Shown here in pieces: positions 24,932 through 43,365 of a DNA stretch of 64,000 nucleotides. This stretch comes from Hirudo medicinalis (Eukaryota; Annelida; Clitellata; Hirudinida; Hirudinidae). The stretch is taken from positions 35,880 to 99,879 of the forward strand of contig MPNW01000283.1 of NCBI GenBank assembly GCA_011800805.1, written 5' to 3'. Position 1 is the stretch's first letter, and every line of letters begins with the position of its first letter. The translations under genes were made by a program, and so were the position numbers. Below the pieces are notes generated by a model. The model saw nothing but the letters and a program-made list of their open reading frames with translations, ran no database searches and was not told where the DNA came from.

Positions 24932-25354
24932 CATAATGAGAAAGTGACAACAAACAAGAGCAAGAGGAGGCCTGGTTATGAGTTGAAATGCAATCCACAT
25001 TGGAACGTTTGCATCTGAAACAATTCTTCTCTTTCACTTGAGTGGATGGACTTTTGAGTTCATCGGAGTAAAATGTTAAATTTGTTTCCTCGACCATCAC
25101 TTCTCTTGATTCTCCGGTCACCATTTCGTTCGCTCCTAATGGCTGCAAATGCCGATAATTATAATCATGTAAAGCTGATTTCATTAGATTAAATTATTTG
25201 TTGAATTAAGTTTAATTTGAAAGATAATAAATGCAATTCGTAATTGTATGTAATTTGTACATTAAGCACAACTTCTCACCGTTTGGATAACCTGGGCAGG
25301 TTCGCAAAAACAAACTCTGTAAGCAATTAAACAGACGAGCAACAGGCGGGACAT
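20313..25354 (-). CDS. SMOC-like secreted calcium-binding matricellular protein with two TY-1/EC module pairs
   Basis: Exons (minus strand, 5' to 3'): 25280-25354, 24956-25142, 24455-24670, 22458-22724, 21785-21958, 21623-21661, 21121-21471, 20920-21004, 20642-20729, 20313-20507. All phases agree; about 558 residues. The ATG at 25354 starts a signal peptide (SRLLLVCLIAYRVCFC). A cysteine-containing linker follows. Thyroglobulin type-1 domain 1 is about 90-160 (CQKERRRA, then YCWCVNEEG). An EF-hand EC-like module is about 180-245 (EWKFKELDKDRDTSLS; VCDKNEDEHIALEEWMECL). A basic, serine-rich linker leads to TY-1 domain 2, about 358-425 (CFTERQKA, then YCWCVDPKTG), and a C-terminal EC module, about 465-545 (EPDPSQSLEEQAVRWKFKVL; FCDADQDENISLKEWIDCFG). 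The second half aligns well with the C-terminal half of SMOC1/2, which in animals modulate BMP and growth-factor signalling outside the cell. I see no clear Kazal/follistatin domain. The basic linker could bind heparan sulfate (inference). Confidence 0.87.
24860..24930. repeat. (AAT)n microsatellite in a SMOC-like gene intron
   Basis: A nearly perfect AAT run lies between the first TY-1 exon and the exon ending at 24956. It produces spurious poly-Y/poly-I frames. Confidence 0.95.
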
Positions 25355-26999
25355 TCTATCCTTCGATGATTCTCCTTCTTTATGTTTTTCTGGGATCGAT
25401 TTCACGAGTTGTTGGGAGGAGGTGTTACGAACAAAACTAAATTGAATGTTTTCCTCAAAATTCGATTAAAATTATTACCAAGTTCAACTCTTTGTGTAAC
25501 CACGGTTGCTTCGCATTGTTCAACGCCTTCCCTAGAATATTTAACCTTAACTAATATAGGCAAATTCAAATAATGTTCTGGGTGTAAAAATAATAATTAA
25601 CGAATAAATAATTTACGAATCTCAGATCATTGCATCGTTTGATTGAACATTTTGAGTAGCAGTCTGCGAGCCACCGAGCACAACCTGGAAGCTTTTATAG
25701 GCGTCGTTGAATGCCAGATGAAGGAGGAATTCTTGATGGATTGTTGCCTCCGATGATCCCCTTTCGCTGGGGAAGAGGTGCTGTCGTTAATGAAGCCAAC
25801 TTCAAAGACCCTCTTAACTCGATTCGATGTCGAAATGTAATGGACAGTGCTTTTAATAATTAATAATTGACAGCCACGGATTGATGCATTGAAGAGAAAT
25901 TCATTCCAACGTTGTGAAGCACTCGAAATTACCACCCAGGTACGCACTTAAATTGACAAGGAATTGGGTGTTTAACTTTCGTAACGATTGCTCTCAACGC
26001 CTCGTTTTTAACTGTTTGTTAACAACAATTGGACATCAGCATCTGGCTTTGTTTAAACGGAACTAAAATCACACTTTAATCAAATTTTAATCGAATCTTT
26101 ATTAATAGTTTTTATTTTCGAAGGTTTCTTAATTTGATTGGTTAACGTTTGAAAATACATGAATAATTAAGTCATACATTTATCATCTTTGATTGCCTAA
26201 AGTTAAAAGAGCTCCAAAACATTATCTTGTATTTTGAAGCATTCTTTTCGAATGAACTTGAGAAATATGTCGGTAGTTCACGTTGGAGAGAGTGGCTTGT
26301 TGAGCTGCTTGTTGTGTTTTTAACAACTATCAATGGAATATAAATTGCTTCAGCGAGTAGTCTGGTGCCACACTCATTTAGCCAAAGATCCCGTGAGTCT
26401 ATCGATGAATACGAGTGATAATAGCGGCGATGATGTTGGCGCTGGTGGTGGAGGTAAGAGTGATGATGGCGATGGTGGTGCTGATGGTGATGTGATACTC
26501 TTACTCTCGGTAAGAGTCGCCGTTGTAATTAATCGATATTTTGTGATTATTTTTTTAAGATGATCATTACGACGATGACGGAAAATTCTGTTGTTTTTGG
26601 TTGCTAGGCGTAAAGAAATTGAATCAATCAATTCTTATCAGTTGCATGTTGAATGATTTTTTTCGATTCAATTTGTCTTGAGAAGTCAGTTCCTGCAAAA
26701 TAAACACGCTTTTTCTGTGCAAATTTTCAAACAAGAAATTCCGTGATCACATTCATTCGCGTAAAAATATATTTTGCCATTCATCTCATTCTTTCATTTC
26801 TATTCTTTCTCCGCCCATCCATCTGTCTCTACGTAAATCATGCAACTCCAGCAACAGGCGCCCCCTGTCGACCTGTTGATGTAAAAAGAATTGTTGAGGC
26901 AACTTCAGGAACACAATAAGATCCTCTCATCTTTATGCAATCTTCCTCCAGTGTTTGGCAAATTTACGCATTTCATTTTAAAGTGATTAACTTTGTTGT

Positions 27000-27022
27000 C
27001 AATATTTATTTATTGTTATTGT

Positions 27023-27066
<44 letters not shown>

Positions 27067-27345
27067 TTATTTATTTATTTATTATTATTGCATTATAATA
27101 TATATATATATATATTTATTTATTAATTAATATATATAATGTGATAATAATAATAATTATTAAAATAATTTTTATTATTATTAAATTATTATTTAAATTA
27201 TTATTACATATAATATTATATATAATAATATCATTATATATAATTTAATAATAATAATATTAATTATTGTTATAATTAATAAATTTATTATTATAATTTT
27301 ATTAATATCATTATTATTATAATTACATTTATTATTGCATTTTAC
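27000..27345. repeat. AT-only low-complexity block with (AT)n runs
   Basis: Dinucleotide AT runs at about 27030-27060 and 27099-27113 are followed by about 200 bases of almost pure A and T made of TTATTA and AATAAT steps. Confidence 0.85.
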
Positions 27346-28624
27346 CTCAATTTATCAATCGGTAGCTAATAAATTGTCAGGTAAATGCTATGAATTATTA
27401 CTCAAGATGTCCAGCTTATCAACTGTTCATCAAGGACTGTTCAAATATATTGTTGAAGCTCTGAGAGTTAAAATATTTGAGATATTTCATGATTTTATGC
27501 AAACATAAAGTAGATTATTTTAACATTTGCATTCCAAAATAAGATCGTCAAACCAACGAAAGTTTCGTCGTCCATGGTAATTTCTGAGGAAGTGTTTCTA
27601 CCATCCACGAGTAATTCTTTGAAACACATCAACTAATCTGAGTATCTTGGGTGAATGCAATAAGCAACAAAATGTTCTGACAACGTCATTCGCATATCAC
27701 ATGGAAAATGTTTTTATAATTATTAATTGCCTCTCTTTAAGTGCATCATAGAAAACAATAATAAAACAATAACAATAAAGCGTACGTATGTTCTTCACGA
27801 TCTGATAGATCGGCCAACGAAGTTTCAACACAGTGGTAGCGGTAATTATTATCCGCTTTATTGTTATTTACAGCCACATTTAACGAGGAATTGTTTTTAA
27901 AGAGGCCTTCAGACATTAGCACCTCTGAACAGAAAAGCGTCAACTCAATCGATCTCACTTAACATGAGTATTTTTGGCACAAAGAACATTTAACACTTTT
28001 GGAGGAGCACAAACATTCATTTTTACATGTTGAAGGCATGCTATTGAATACATTTTCAATAAACTAATCCTAAAATAAATATTTTTTAAGTTTAAATAAT
28101 TCAAATAATGGGTATTTTGTTGAAATTGAGAAGGAAGCCAACGATGTTGATGTTGGATGCGGAGTTTACACACTTTCAGAAAAAACGATTGAATGATTAC
28201 TTGAGAAATTTATTCTGAAGTTTCCAAAGAAATTCCACGCAATCATTCAACTAGTCCATCCTAGAAATAGATGAAGAAACAGATCCTTTGTGGAACCACT
28301 GCGCCAGAGATATATGGTTGCGACACTTGTTAGAATCTTGCATTTTGTCCAGTTACCTCAAAACAACCGCATGTATTTGCTCAAAATTTTAATTATTTTA
28401 TGTTTCCATCCACACTTCATATTATTTCAATAGGTTTGTATGGTTAAATTTTATTATGAATGAAACTCCATGGAAAAATCCCTTTGATGTTGTTCAGAGA
28501 GATTTCAAAGATTAAGGCTGGGGTATCTTCCTGAACAAGAAATAATATTTTACTGCGAAGGTCATAAAATCCGGCTATTATAATAATGTTTAAGAACAAT
28601 GTTAAATAGAGGCGCTTTTCGTTA

Positions 28625-28680
28625 ACCATTTATATAGCGCTCCTTCCCAAGGGCGATACTCCGCATCCAACTATGAACAC
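28625..28680 (+). repeat. Fragment of a dispersed repeat (ACCATTTATATAGCGC family)
   Basis: It shares the 16-mer ACCATTTATATAGCGC and a following GGGC-containing block with the longer copy at 55830-56215. Confidence 0.55.
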
Positions 28681-28777
28681 ATTTGTTTAACATTAGCGCT
28701 TTTGATTTAAACATTTAAAACAAGCCGAATTTGTATCTGAGCCAGTCTACAATATGCAGATACCATAGGATGCACAG

Positions 28778-30320
28778 ATGTTTAAGCTTCTTGACAAGCA
28801 TTTCTTGACCGAAGTTCATGAAAATATCCGAGTTAACTGGTTCAAAGAGATGGTGAACTTGGAGGTGAACTAGAGTTTAATTAATTTGGATGATCCAGAC
28901 GGCTTCATTTATTGCTGGCTTGGTGTCGGAGGATCTCCAAAGTCATTTTTAAAATGAAAATTTGGAGATGGANNNNNNNNNNNNNNNNNNNNNNNNNNNN
29001 NNNNNNNNNNNNNNNNNNNNNNNNNNNNNNNNNNNNNNNNNNNNNNNNNNNNNNNNNNNNNNNNNNNNNNNNNNNNNNNNNNNNNNNNNNNNNNNNNNNN
29101 NNNNNNNNNNNNNNNNNNNNNNNNNNNNNNNNNNNNNNNNNNNNNNNNNNNNNNNNNNNNNNNNNNNNNNNNNNNNNNNNNNNNNNNNNNNNNNNNNNNN
29201 NNNNNNNNNNNNNNNNNNNNNNNNNNNNNNNNNNNNNNNNNNNNNNNNNNNNNNNNNNNNNNNNNNNNNNNNNNNNNNNNNNNNNNNNNNNNNNNNNNNN
29301 NNNNNNNNNNNNNNNNNNNNNNNNNNNNNNNNNNNNNNNNNNNNNNNNNNNNNNNNNNNNNNNNNNNNNNNNNNNNNNNNNNNNNNNNNNNNNNNNNNNN
29401 NNNNNNNNNNNNNNNNNNNNNNNNNNNNNNNNNNNNNNNNNNNNNNNNNNNNNNNNNNNNNNNNNNNNNNNNNNNNNNNNNNNNNNNNNNNNNNNNNNNN
29501 NNNNNNNNNNNNNNNNNNNNNNNNNNNNNNNNNNNNNNNNNNNNNNNNNNNNNNNNNNNNNNNNNNNNNNNNNNNNNNNNNNNNNNNNNNNNNNNNNNNN
29601 NNNNNNNNNNNNNNNNNNNNNNNNNNNNNNNNNNNNNNNNNNNNNNNNNNNNNNNNNNNNNNNNNNNNNNNNNNNNNNNNNNNNNNNNNNNNNNNNNNNN
29701 NNNNNNNNNNNNNNNNNNNNNNNNNNNNNNNNNNNNNNNNNNNNNNNNNNNNNNNNNNNNNNNNNNNNNNNNNNNNNNNNNNNNNNNNNNNNNNNNNNNN
29801 NNNNNNNNNNNNNNNNNNNNNNNNNNAGATGGTGAACTTGGAGGTGAACTAGAGTTTAATTAATTTGGATGATCCAGACGGCTTCATTTATTGCTGGCTT
29901 GGTGTCGGAGGATCTCCAAAGTCATTTTTAAAATGAAAATTTGGAGATGGATCCATCATTGGCTGTTTTTCTATTTCCTACTCTTGATTCGTTGGAGCGG
30001 GTGGTCATAGAGGGAAAGCAGAATTCCTCAAAATATGTTGAGACTCTGAGCAAGTACTTCCTACCCCTAAGGTAAGGAAAATTCCAAGTCGATAAAGTTA
30101 TTTTCAGCAAGATAAGAGCCTCGAGATGTTCTCCCAGGAGAGGAATCTCAAACATTTGAAGTGACCTGCTTGCTCGCCAGACCTAAGTTTGATCAAAGAT
30201 GAGTGGGGATAAAATATATGCAATGGGCAATATTCTGACATCCAGAAACTGGAAAAAGCTCTGAAAGAGGCGTGCTAAGAATTAGACAAGAGTCTGAAAC
30301 CCTTCTTGGTATATTTAAAA
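28778..30320 (+). mobile_element. Dead Tc1/mariner-type transposase, split by an assembly gap
   Basis: The plus-strand frames contain NLDDPDGFIYCWLGVGGSPK, matching the central DDE-transposase region of Tc1-like elements, and later PACSPDLSLIKDEWG, the usual (W)PxxSPDLNxIExxWG block, then YSDIQKLEKALKEAC. Stop codons and frame changes interrupt it throughout. The middle is a run of Ns, and the transposase sequence immediately before the gap is repeated exactly after it. Confidence 0.75.
28848..29951. other. Assembly gap (N run 28973-29826) flanked by an identical 125-bp direct repeat
   Basis: 28848-28972 and 29827-29951 appear identical base for base, starting AGATGGTGAACTTGGAGGTG and ending with GGAGATGGA at the edge of the Ns. 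The simplest reading is that both contig ends cover the same DNA and the gap is false or mis-sized. A real tandem duplication cannot be ruled out. Confidence 0.85.
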
Positions 30321-32266
30321 AAAAATCGACTTCAAGAGGTAATTAAGTAGAAATTTGACAAGACACCTTATTAACTTTATTTTATAATTTAAAAGTTTGA
30401 TTCTGACAAATGAAGATTTTTGCTGCCATATAATGGCCTCTTGTTTGCAATTTTTTGCGCATTTTAGGGTTTTTGCTTATATTGTAAAAAGTTATTTATA
30501 CTCAACGAAATTAATATCTCCTCATAATTAATAGACTTTTATATAATATAGCAATAATTGGTATAAATATGACACATAATAAAAAAAAAGTGATTACAAA
30601 AAGTGGTTGTTGAAAGTGGTTGAATCCTTTTAGCAGGCGCTGTATGTGAAGTCTTTAATTGGTATAAATAAGCTGAATATAAATAACATCATCGGTTTGC
30701 TTCTCAATAGAAAGTAGCTTGGTGTCCTTTAAAATGTTATAATATAAAGTGCTTTATTATATAATATAAGCAGGAGCAATTTCCTAAATTCATTTACTGA
30801 CTCAAAATCACTTTAAAATAAATATTCATTTGTTTTCAGTTCATAAAGCTAATTAAGATATGTTAAAATTTCAACTATACCCTTAATATACGTTTAACAT
30901 TGTTAATATTAATACTATTGTTAATAAATTGTTTTAACAATTCCTAATAAATATTCGGAAAACCTAATTTCTTATTATTCTAGTAAGCTCTAACAAATTC
31001 TACTGACACAAGGTACTGAGCAGAGACCTAGCGCTTAACCCTATGAGGTGACATTTTTCTTCTCCAAAGAACGGGATATTTGTATCCTCGACTGTTGATA
31101 GTGAAAGCTAACTAATATTTGCTAACTGCGACGTGCGAGACGGAGAATATTTTTATTTGAGTTATCAAGTTCAACTCAAAAAGACTGTCATAAATAATTT
31201 CATATAATCACTTGGCTTTATTATCTTTTCTTTATCATCATTTGCAATGCTCTTAGTAATGGGACATTTCTCGACTCTCACTGTTAGACTCAAAATTGCA
31301 CCATGTGTCACAGGATCGCTAGGCACTTCAAATATCGGTTAAATATATTAAATTAAGTTTCCCCATTGTATTCTATATCAGACCTCAACCCATTATCTTG
31401 AAAGGTTACTCATGTTGCCATCAAATAATTTATTATTGAACAATGTCAGACCAATTACAAATAAAAGTTTCGCAGTGCCGAATTTTGATCAAACATTCAA
31501 TATTGATCAGTTTAGCTAAATGGGTAGTTATTACAAAATAGACGACATTAAAATTATTTATGTTAAAATTATAATTCTATGCATTTGTTTATTTGTTTTT
31601 AAGATAAATTACTTGAACTCTGGTACTGTTCTTTAAATGACCCATTACTAAGACGGCTCGCTTATTATAAATCATTCAAAAATAAAATTTTAATTATTTA
31701 ATAATATATTATTAAAACTAGTAGTTTACTCAATAGTAAATTTTATTTTTACTTTTTCTGCGCTTTGAATTATTTTATCCACTTCCTGGTTTCTAGTGAT
31801 TTTGCTTCTCTGATGGATTAATTTTTTCGCGAGCGGAGTTGGATTTCTTGTCAATCTGGATTAATTATCCTTATTAAAAATGTTATTTTGACCGGAGAGA
31901 ATCGTTGGTTTTATTATTTGTTGTTTTCTTGTAGAAATTTTAGTTTGAAGGTATGTAATAAAGTATCGCATATACTGTAGACTCTCATGGCACTAACTGC
32001 CGGATTTGTTGTTTTTGTCATGGCTACTATTATACGTGTGAACTTACATACTTTCGTTAGATAATTTACTTTTCGTTTACATAAGTTATTGTCAATTTTT
32101 GTTTTATATCTGCAATCGACATTGTCAAAGAATTGTCATTGCGCTCAGAATATCGAATTTATATTAAAACTGTTTTATGAAAGGGTTGAAGTGATTTAAA
32201 ACTGTAAGGACTGAAAAATATTTTTCAGATATATTCAATAATTTGAAGCAAAAGAAACTAATAAGT
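30321..32266. other. Intergenic region and promoter side of the Src-family gene
   Basis: AT-rich DNA without supported coding sequence. The last few hundred bases presumably hold the Src-family promoter and 5' untranslated region, but no element can be assigned. Confidence 0.4.
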
Positions 32267-39343
<7,077 letters not shown>

Positions 39344-42292
39344 ACGTCACATTCTAAGCTTTGTTATTCATCGGAGAGCAGTTGCCCGAGGATCGGGAGC
39401 CGTTTCGTCTTAGAGTCTTCGGGATTCAGTAGTTCTTCAGCTTTAAATTCTCTCTTTCATGTCTGACTGGTGATGGATCTGATTTTGAACCGATGCTCGC
39501 ATCCTTCGTGGCAATCGTCTCATTCTTCGTTTCAATTGCACGACGGTTTCCCGTGCGGAACGTGCCGTTCAGTATTGTTTGGGTCGGAGTCATTCATCGA
39601 AGTCGTATGAGTGGCGGTCGTTATGCAAACATATTTTCTTGCCACATGCAAAGTTAATGGGCAGATCAAAAAGTTCCTCTTTCAACCAAGAATTAATCTC
39701 TCTTTAAAGATGTTTATTTTGTATGAATGCATTAATAGTGGAAGTAAACATTGTGTTCTGTATTTGCAAATGAGATTCTGAAATCTAATTGCTTTAGTCA
39801 TACATTTGACCACCTGGCTCTTATGTTTTGTTGAATGTTTGTGTAAGAGGCCCTGGTCTTACTTGCAGTGTCCCTTCATTTCTAAGAGTACGGACTGGCA
39901 AAATGCCATTGCATTGCATTGCATTACATACGATCATGCATTTAACAATTAATAAGGTTAGAAATGCATCAATGTTCATGGTTTCTTACTTCACTTATGC
40001 TTATGTTGTAATTACACTGTAAACTTTGTTCTGCTTCCAGTGTTGCTCTTCATGGTGGAAAAGTGTAAATAAGCATTTCACAAAATCTTGCATGTCCTAT
40101 CAAATGTACTAAATTTATTTCTTTATTAAGTCTTTTTGAGCCTGCGTTTGGTGTGGTCGACAACCTCGGTCATGTCTGAAGATCCTGTGAGGTGGTCAGT
40201 AGGATTAGCTGCATCTCAAGAAAGTTTGTGATGCAAATAAAATAATTTATAATTAAACTATTAACGACTCCTCTCTTGGAATCTTCATGCTTTGGTTCTT
40301 CTTGGTGGTTAGATTTGATTTGGTTTGATTTTTTTAACATTTCTCTTCCATTTCACTGCTCATTAATTTTTGTTATTTAATGATTTTTAGATTATATGGG
40401 AAGTTTTACTTCGATGTGCACGATAAGCTGATGAATGTTTGACATGGGAAATGACCAATTGCTTTTGAGATTACAGTGCTATGGATCTGCTATAAACTTT
40501 ATTAGAATGATTTCTAAATTTTTGAAAACTTGGATTTCCTGAGCATCAAATGAAGACCTGCCAAGAATTACTTTTTTAAAAGTAAAATTCCTATTTGGAC
40601 ATGATTGGAGAAACCTTCACAGATATGCATGATCATGACTGGATTCTTTAAATCATATTAGGCCATGTTTTTCAATAGGTGTGGTTAGGATTTATTCTTA
40701 GCAGTGGTTGATAGCAAAGTAGATTGGAGGGGTTTTGTGGTTTGATTGAATCTGATTGACAGATGATTGTGTTTCTTGTTGGATGGTCTCTACCTTTGTT
40801 TCTAAAACATTTTGAATGGAAACTTTGTCTCAAATTGTGTTTGGTTCCATTGTTGAATTGTATTTCACATCTAATAATCGTGCTGATTGGTCGTTTCTGA
40901 AATTGACCACACCTACCAAATATTCAGTCAATGTTTTTATTTTTATACTTCTACAAGCCATCCTTATGACTCATCTTGTACAATAAATGTTTTTATTTGA
41001 AGGGGAATAAATTTGTCGAAATGTGTCGATAATCATGAGTTTGTCTCAGATGTGTGTGATGAATCTTAGTTTGTTGAGACAAAAAAATTAATTTTTTTTG
41101 CTTTTGCTGCTCCTTCCTGATGTTGTTAAGGATACCTTTCTGACACTGGTCTGAGTCAACCTTGAATGACTTTGGAGCACGACTTGCCACGTTGAGGCAA
41201 TCAAATGATTTAAACGAACAATTCAGTCGGAGGAGTGAAGCATGATGTTTGTGGACGCAAGAATTTGTAGACTTCAGAACTTGTGGGTAGATTATTTAAG
41301 ATTGAAGTGATAAATTTAACGTCACTTGTAATTACTGCTTGCACTAACTTGCGTTGCAGCTCGTTTGCATAGTTTCAACGATAAAACTGTTTTGAAATTT
41401 AACCTTTGCCAAAAAGTCGTTCGAAAATTGTGTAATGATTGTAATCCCGACTCATAAAAAGTCAGCGGGCCGGGGTTTTTGTTTCGTGAGGTTGACATCC
41501 CTAGAGGGAACATTGATTCAATGTATCGATATTACAAAGAAAAAAAAAAGACACATCTAACTTAAATGATTTTAATTCAAAAATTTAATTACTAGAAAGC
41601 AAAATAGCAAACTTCTTTAGTGGCAATGATTTTAAGATATTAACATCATTCATGCACGAAGAATTCCCCAGAGACCAAAACAATTATTTAATCTCAGGAA
41701 AATAGTGCGATGGAGTATCGATTTCCCGAACTAATTGAGAGTATTCGTTCAAAATATAGTTCGAACAACAGAATTGATTCGGGTGGTCTGGAATTATGCA
41801 ACTTTCTACTGATCAAATCGGAGAAAACGTGATAGTTTTCCCAGCATCATAGTATGTATGATGATCATAATACGCAGTACCTTTGAAAACCTTTTAAAGC
41901 TATAAATTTGAAACTTCCTTGCTTCATTTTGTGACCAACATAATTTTAAAGTTTTCGCGAGCTGCATTTACTGGTTCGCTCATTTGGAAAAAAATCGAAG
42001 ATCGTGAATATTGACGTTCGGATAATCTATGCTTTACAATCCTTAAGTAAAGTTTCAATAATCATTTTGTTAACTTTCCACCTCTATAACTCTTAATTAC
42101 TAATTACTTAATTATTGGGAAACGTGTGAAAACAGTGAAACAATCAGATATTTGTTGGTCCAATAGGACGCTAAATGTTCACAAACTTCGAATGATAGCA
42201 AAGACTTTGACTTCAATGCAGGTGGTCCTGCCAGGTGACGGGTGCTCCAGGCATAAGGACCTGAGCTGGAATTAACAGAATATCAAGATATC

Positions 42293-42395
42293 GATAATTA
42301 AAACCAGTTTTAAAAAAGTTTAAAAATATATATATCCATTATTTTTTTTATTTAGCCTTTTTTTGAGGGGGTTAGAACCCTGGATACGCCACTGT
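42293..42395 (+). repeat. Dispersed repeat, copy 2 (partner at 2605-2697)
   Basis: Same order of blocks as the copy near 2.6 kb: ATAATTAAAACCAGTT, an AT-rich spacer, GAGGGGGTTAGAACCC and CGCCACTG. Confidence 0.55.
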
Positions 42396-42671
42396 TTCAC
42401 ATAAAACATTGACATACTTAAAATAATGTAGGCTCATTTTATTCCCAAATTATGCTATGTCATAATGGGTGGATCTTTTATTTTCCTTATGGTTTTGTGG
42501 ATTCCAGATTCGTGTGAAATCACAAAACAGATTGAAAAAAACTGTTGGAAAGTTCACTTAAGAGTGATAACGATGTTGGTCGTGATGAGAGATCATCAAT
42601 TTGATTATCATCAATTTTGTAACAGGATATTTCGACGAAGCTTAGTAATATTCCATGCATTCCATATATAG

Positions 42672-42733
42672 GCGCCTCTGACGCTATGCAAATGGCGCAT
42701 TATAAATTAACTAGTATTATTATTATTATTATT
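42672..42733 (+). repeat. 3'-end fragment of the SINE-like repeat
   Basis: CTCTGACGCTATGCAAATGGCGCATTATAAATTA-type sequence followed by an ATT run matches the end of the copy at 56119-56212. Confidence 0.5.
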
Positions 42734-43365
42734 CAAATTCGCTACATTTCATCAAACGAGCAAGCCACCTTTGGTGAACTTTGAAGTGCTTCGGTTCTTT
42801 TCAGGTTTGCGGCACAAAAGAGCTTGCCGAAAATTGTTCTCACGACTTAAACATTTCTCGTCTTTCCAAATCCAAATGAATGTTAGTTATCCTTATCGCT
42901 CTTATAAATTTTCCGGTGTGGAAAACTCTTTATTTCAGAATTTAAAAGTTCAGAATAAAATTAATGTAAATTTGTGAAACCAATCGCACCAAAGGTTGAT
43001 TAGTTTAGTTACTTTGTAACGCCTTGTGGCGGACGAGGTAGCAAAGTAAATGTATTTCCGAAAATCTTATTTCTACAAGTAAAAATACTGAAAACTTTCC
43101 GTACTTTGTTGCAAGTACAAAAGTACTCATATTGCATTTAAGTAAAGTAACGCTTTTACTTCGTTACCCAACAACACCGGAATCCAAAGCCCTGAACTCA
43201 ATGCAAAAATGAAAAAATCAAATACTATCATTATTACCAATCTAAATCTAGCTAAACTTTTTAATCCACTAATTTAACAGCATACAATTTAACCAACAAT
43301 CCAAACATTACATAATTATGTTACAACTAAATTATCTAATAGGATTAATAGAAAATACAAACAAG

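Larger units (their letters stand above)
25355..28777. other. Intergenic, AT-rich; upstream of the SMOC-like gene
   Basis: No supported gene. The minus-strand open frame at 25627-25947 and others here have no recognisable domain. The stretch 27000-27345 is almost pure A/T, with (AT)n runs near 27030-27060 and 27099-27113. A fragment of the ACCATTTATATAGCGC repeat family lies at 28625-28680. Confidence 0.45.
39344..43365. other. Region between convergent Src-family and ectodomain-only ErbB-like genes
   Basis: About 4 kb. The left part should be the Src-family 3' untranslated region (AATAAA at 40236 and 40982). I looked on the minus strand for transmembrane or kinase exons that could extend the receptor gene and found none. 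A dispersed repeat copy lies at 42293-42395 and a possible inverted-repeat element at 43010-43175. Confidence 0.5.

Noticed and set aside
24831..25000. Poly-isoleucine and poly-tyrosine frames on the minus strand
   Set aside because: They are translations of the (AAT)n microsatellite in an intron. Only 24956-25142 is a real exon.
25627..25947. Minus-strand open frame of 106 codons
   Set aside because: No signal peptide, domain or homology I can recognise; composition fits random open sequence.
28912..29852. Apparent 300-codon frames on the plus strand
   Set aside because: They consist of the N gap and have no sequence content.
41168..41205. Plus-strand N-D-F-G-A-R-L stretch resembling a kinase DFG motif
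   Set aside because: No other kinase motif, splice site or frame support nearby, and it lies on the wrong strand to complete the ectodomain-only receptor. Chance match.
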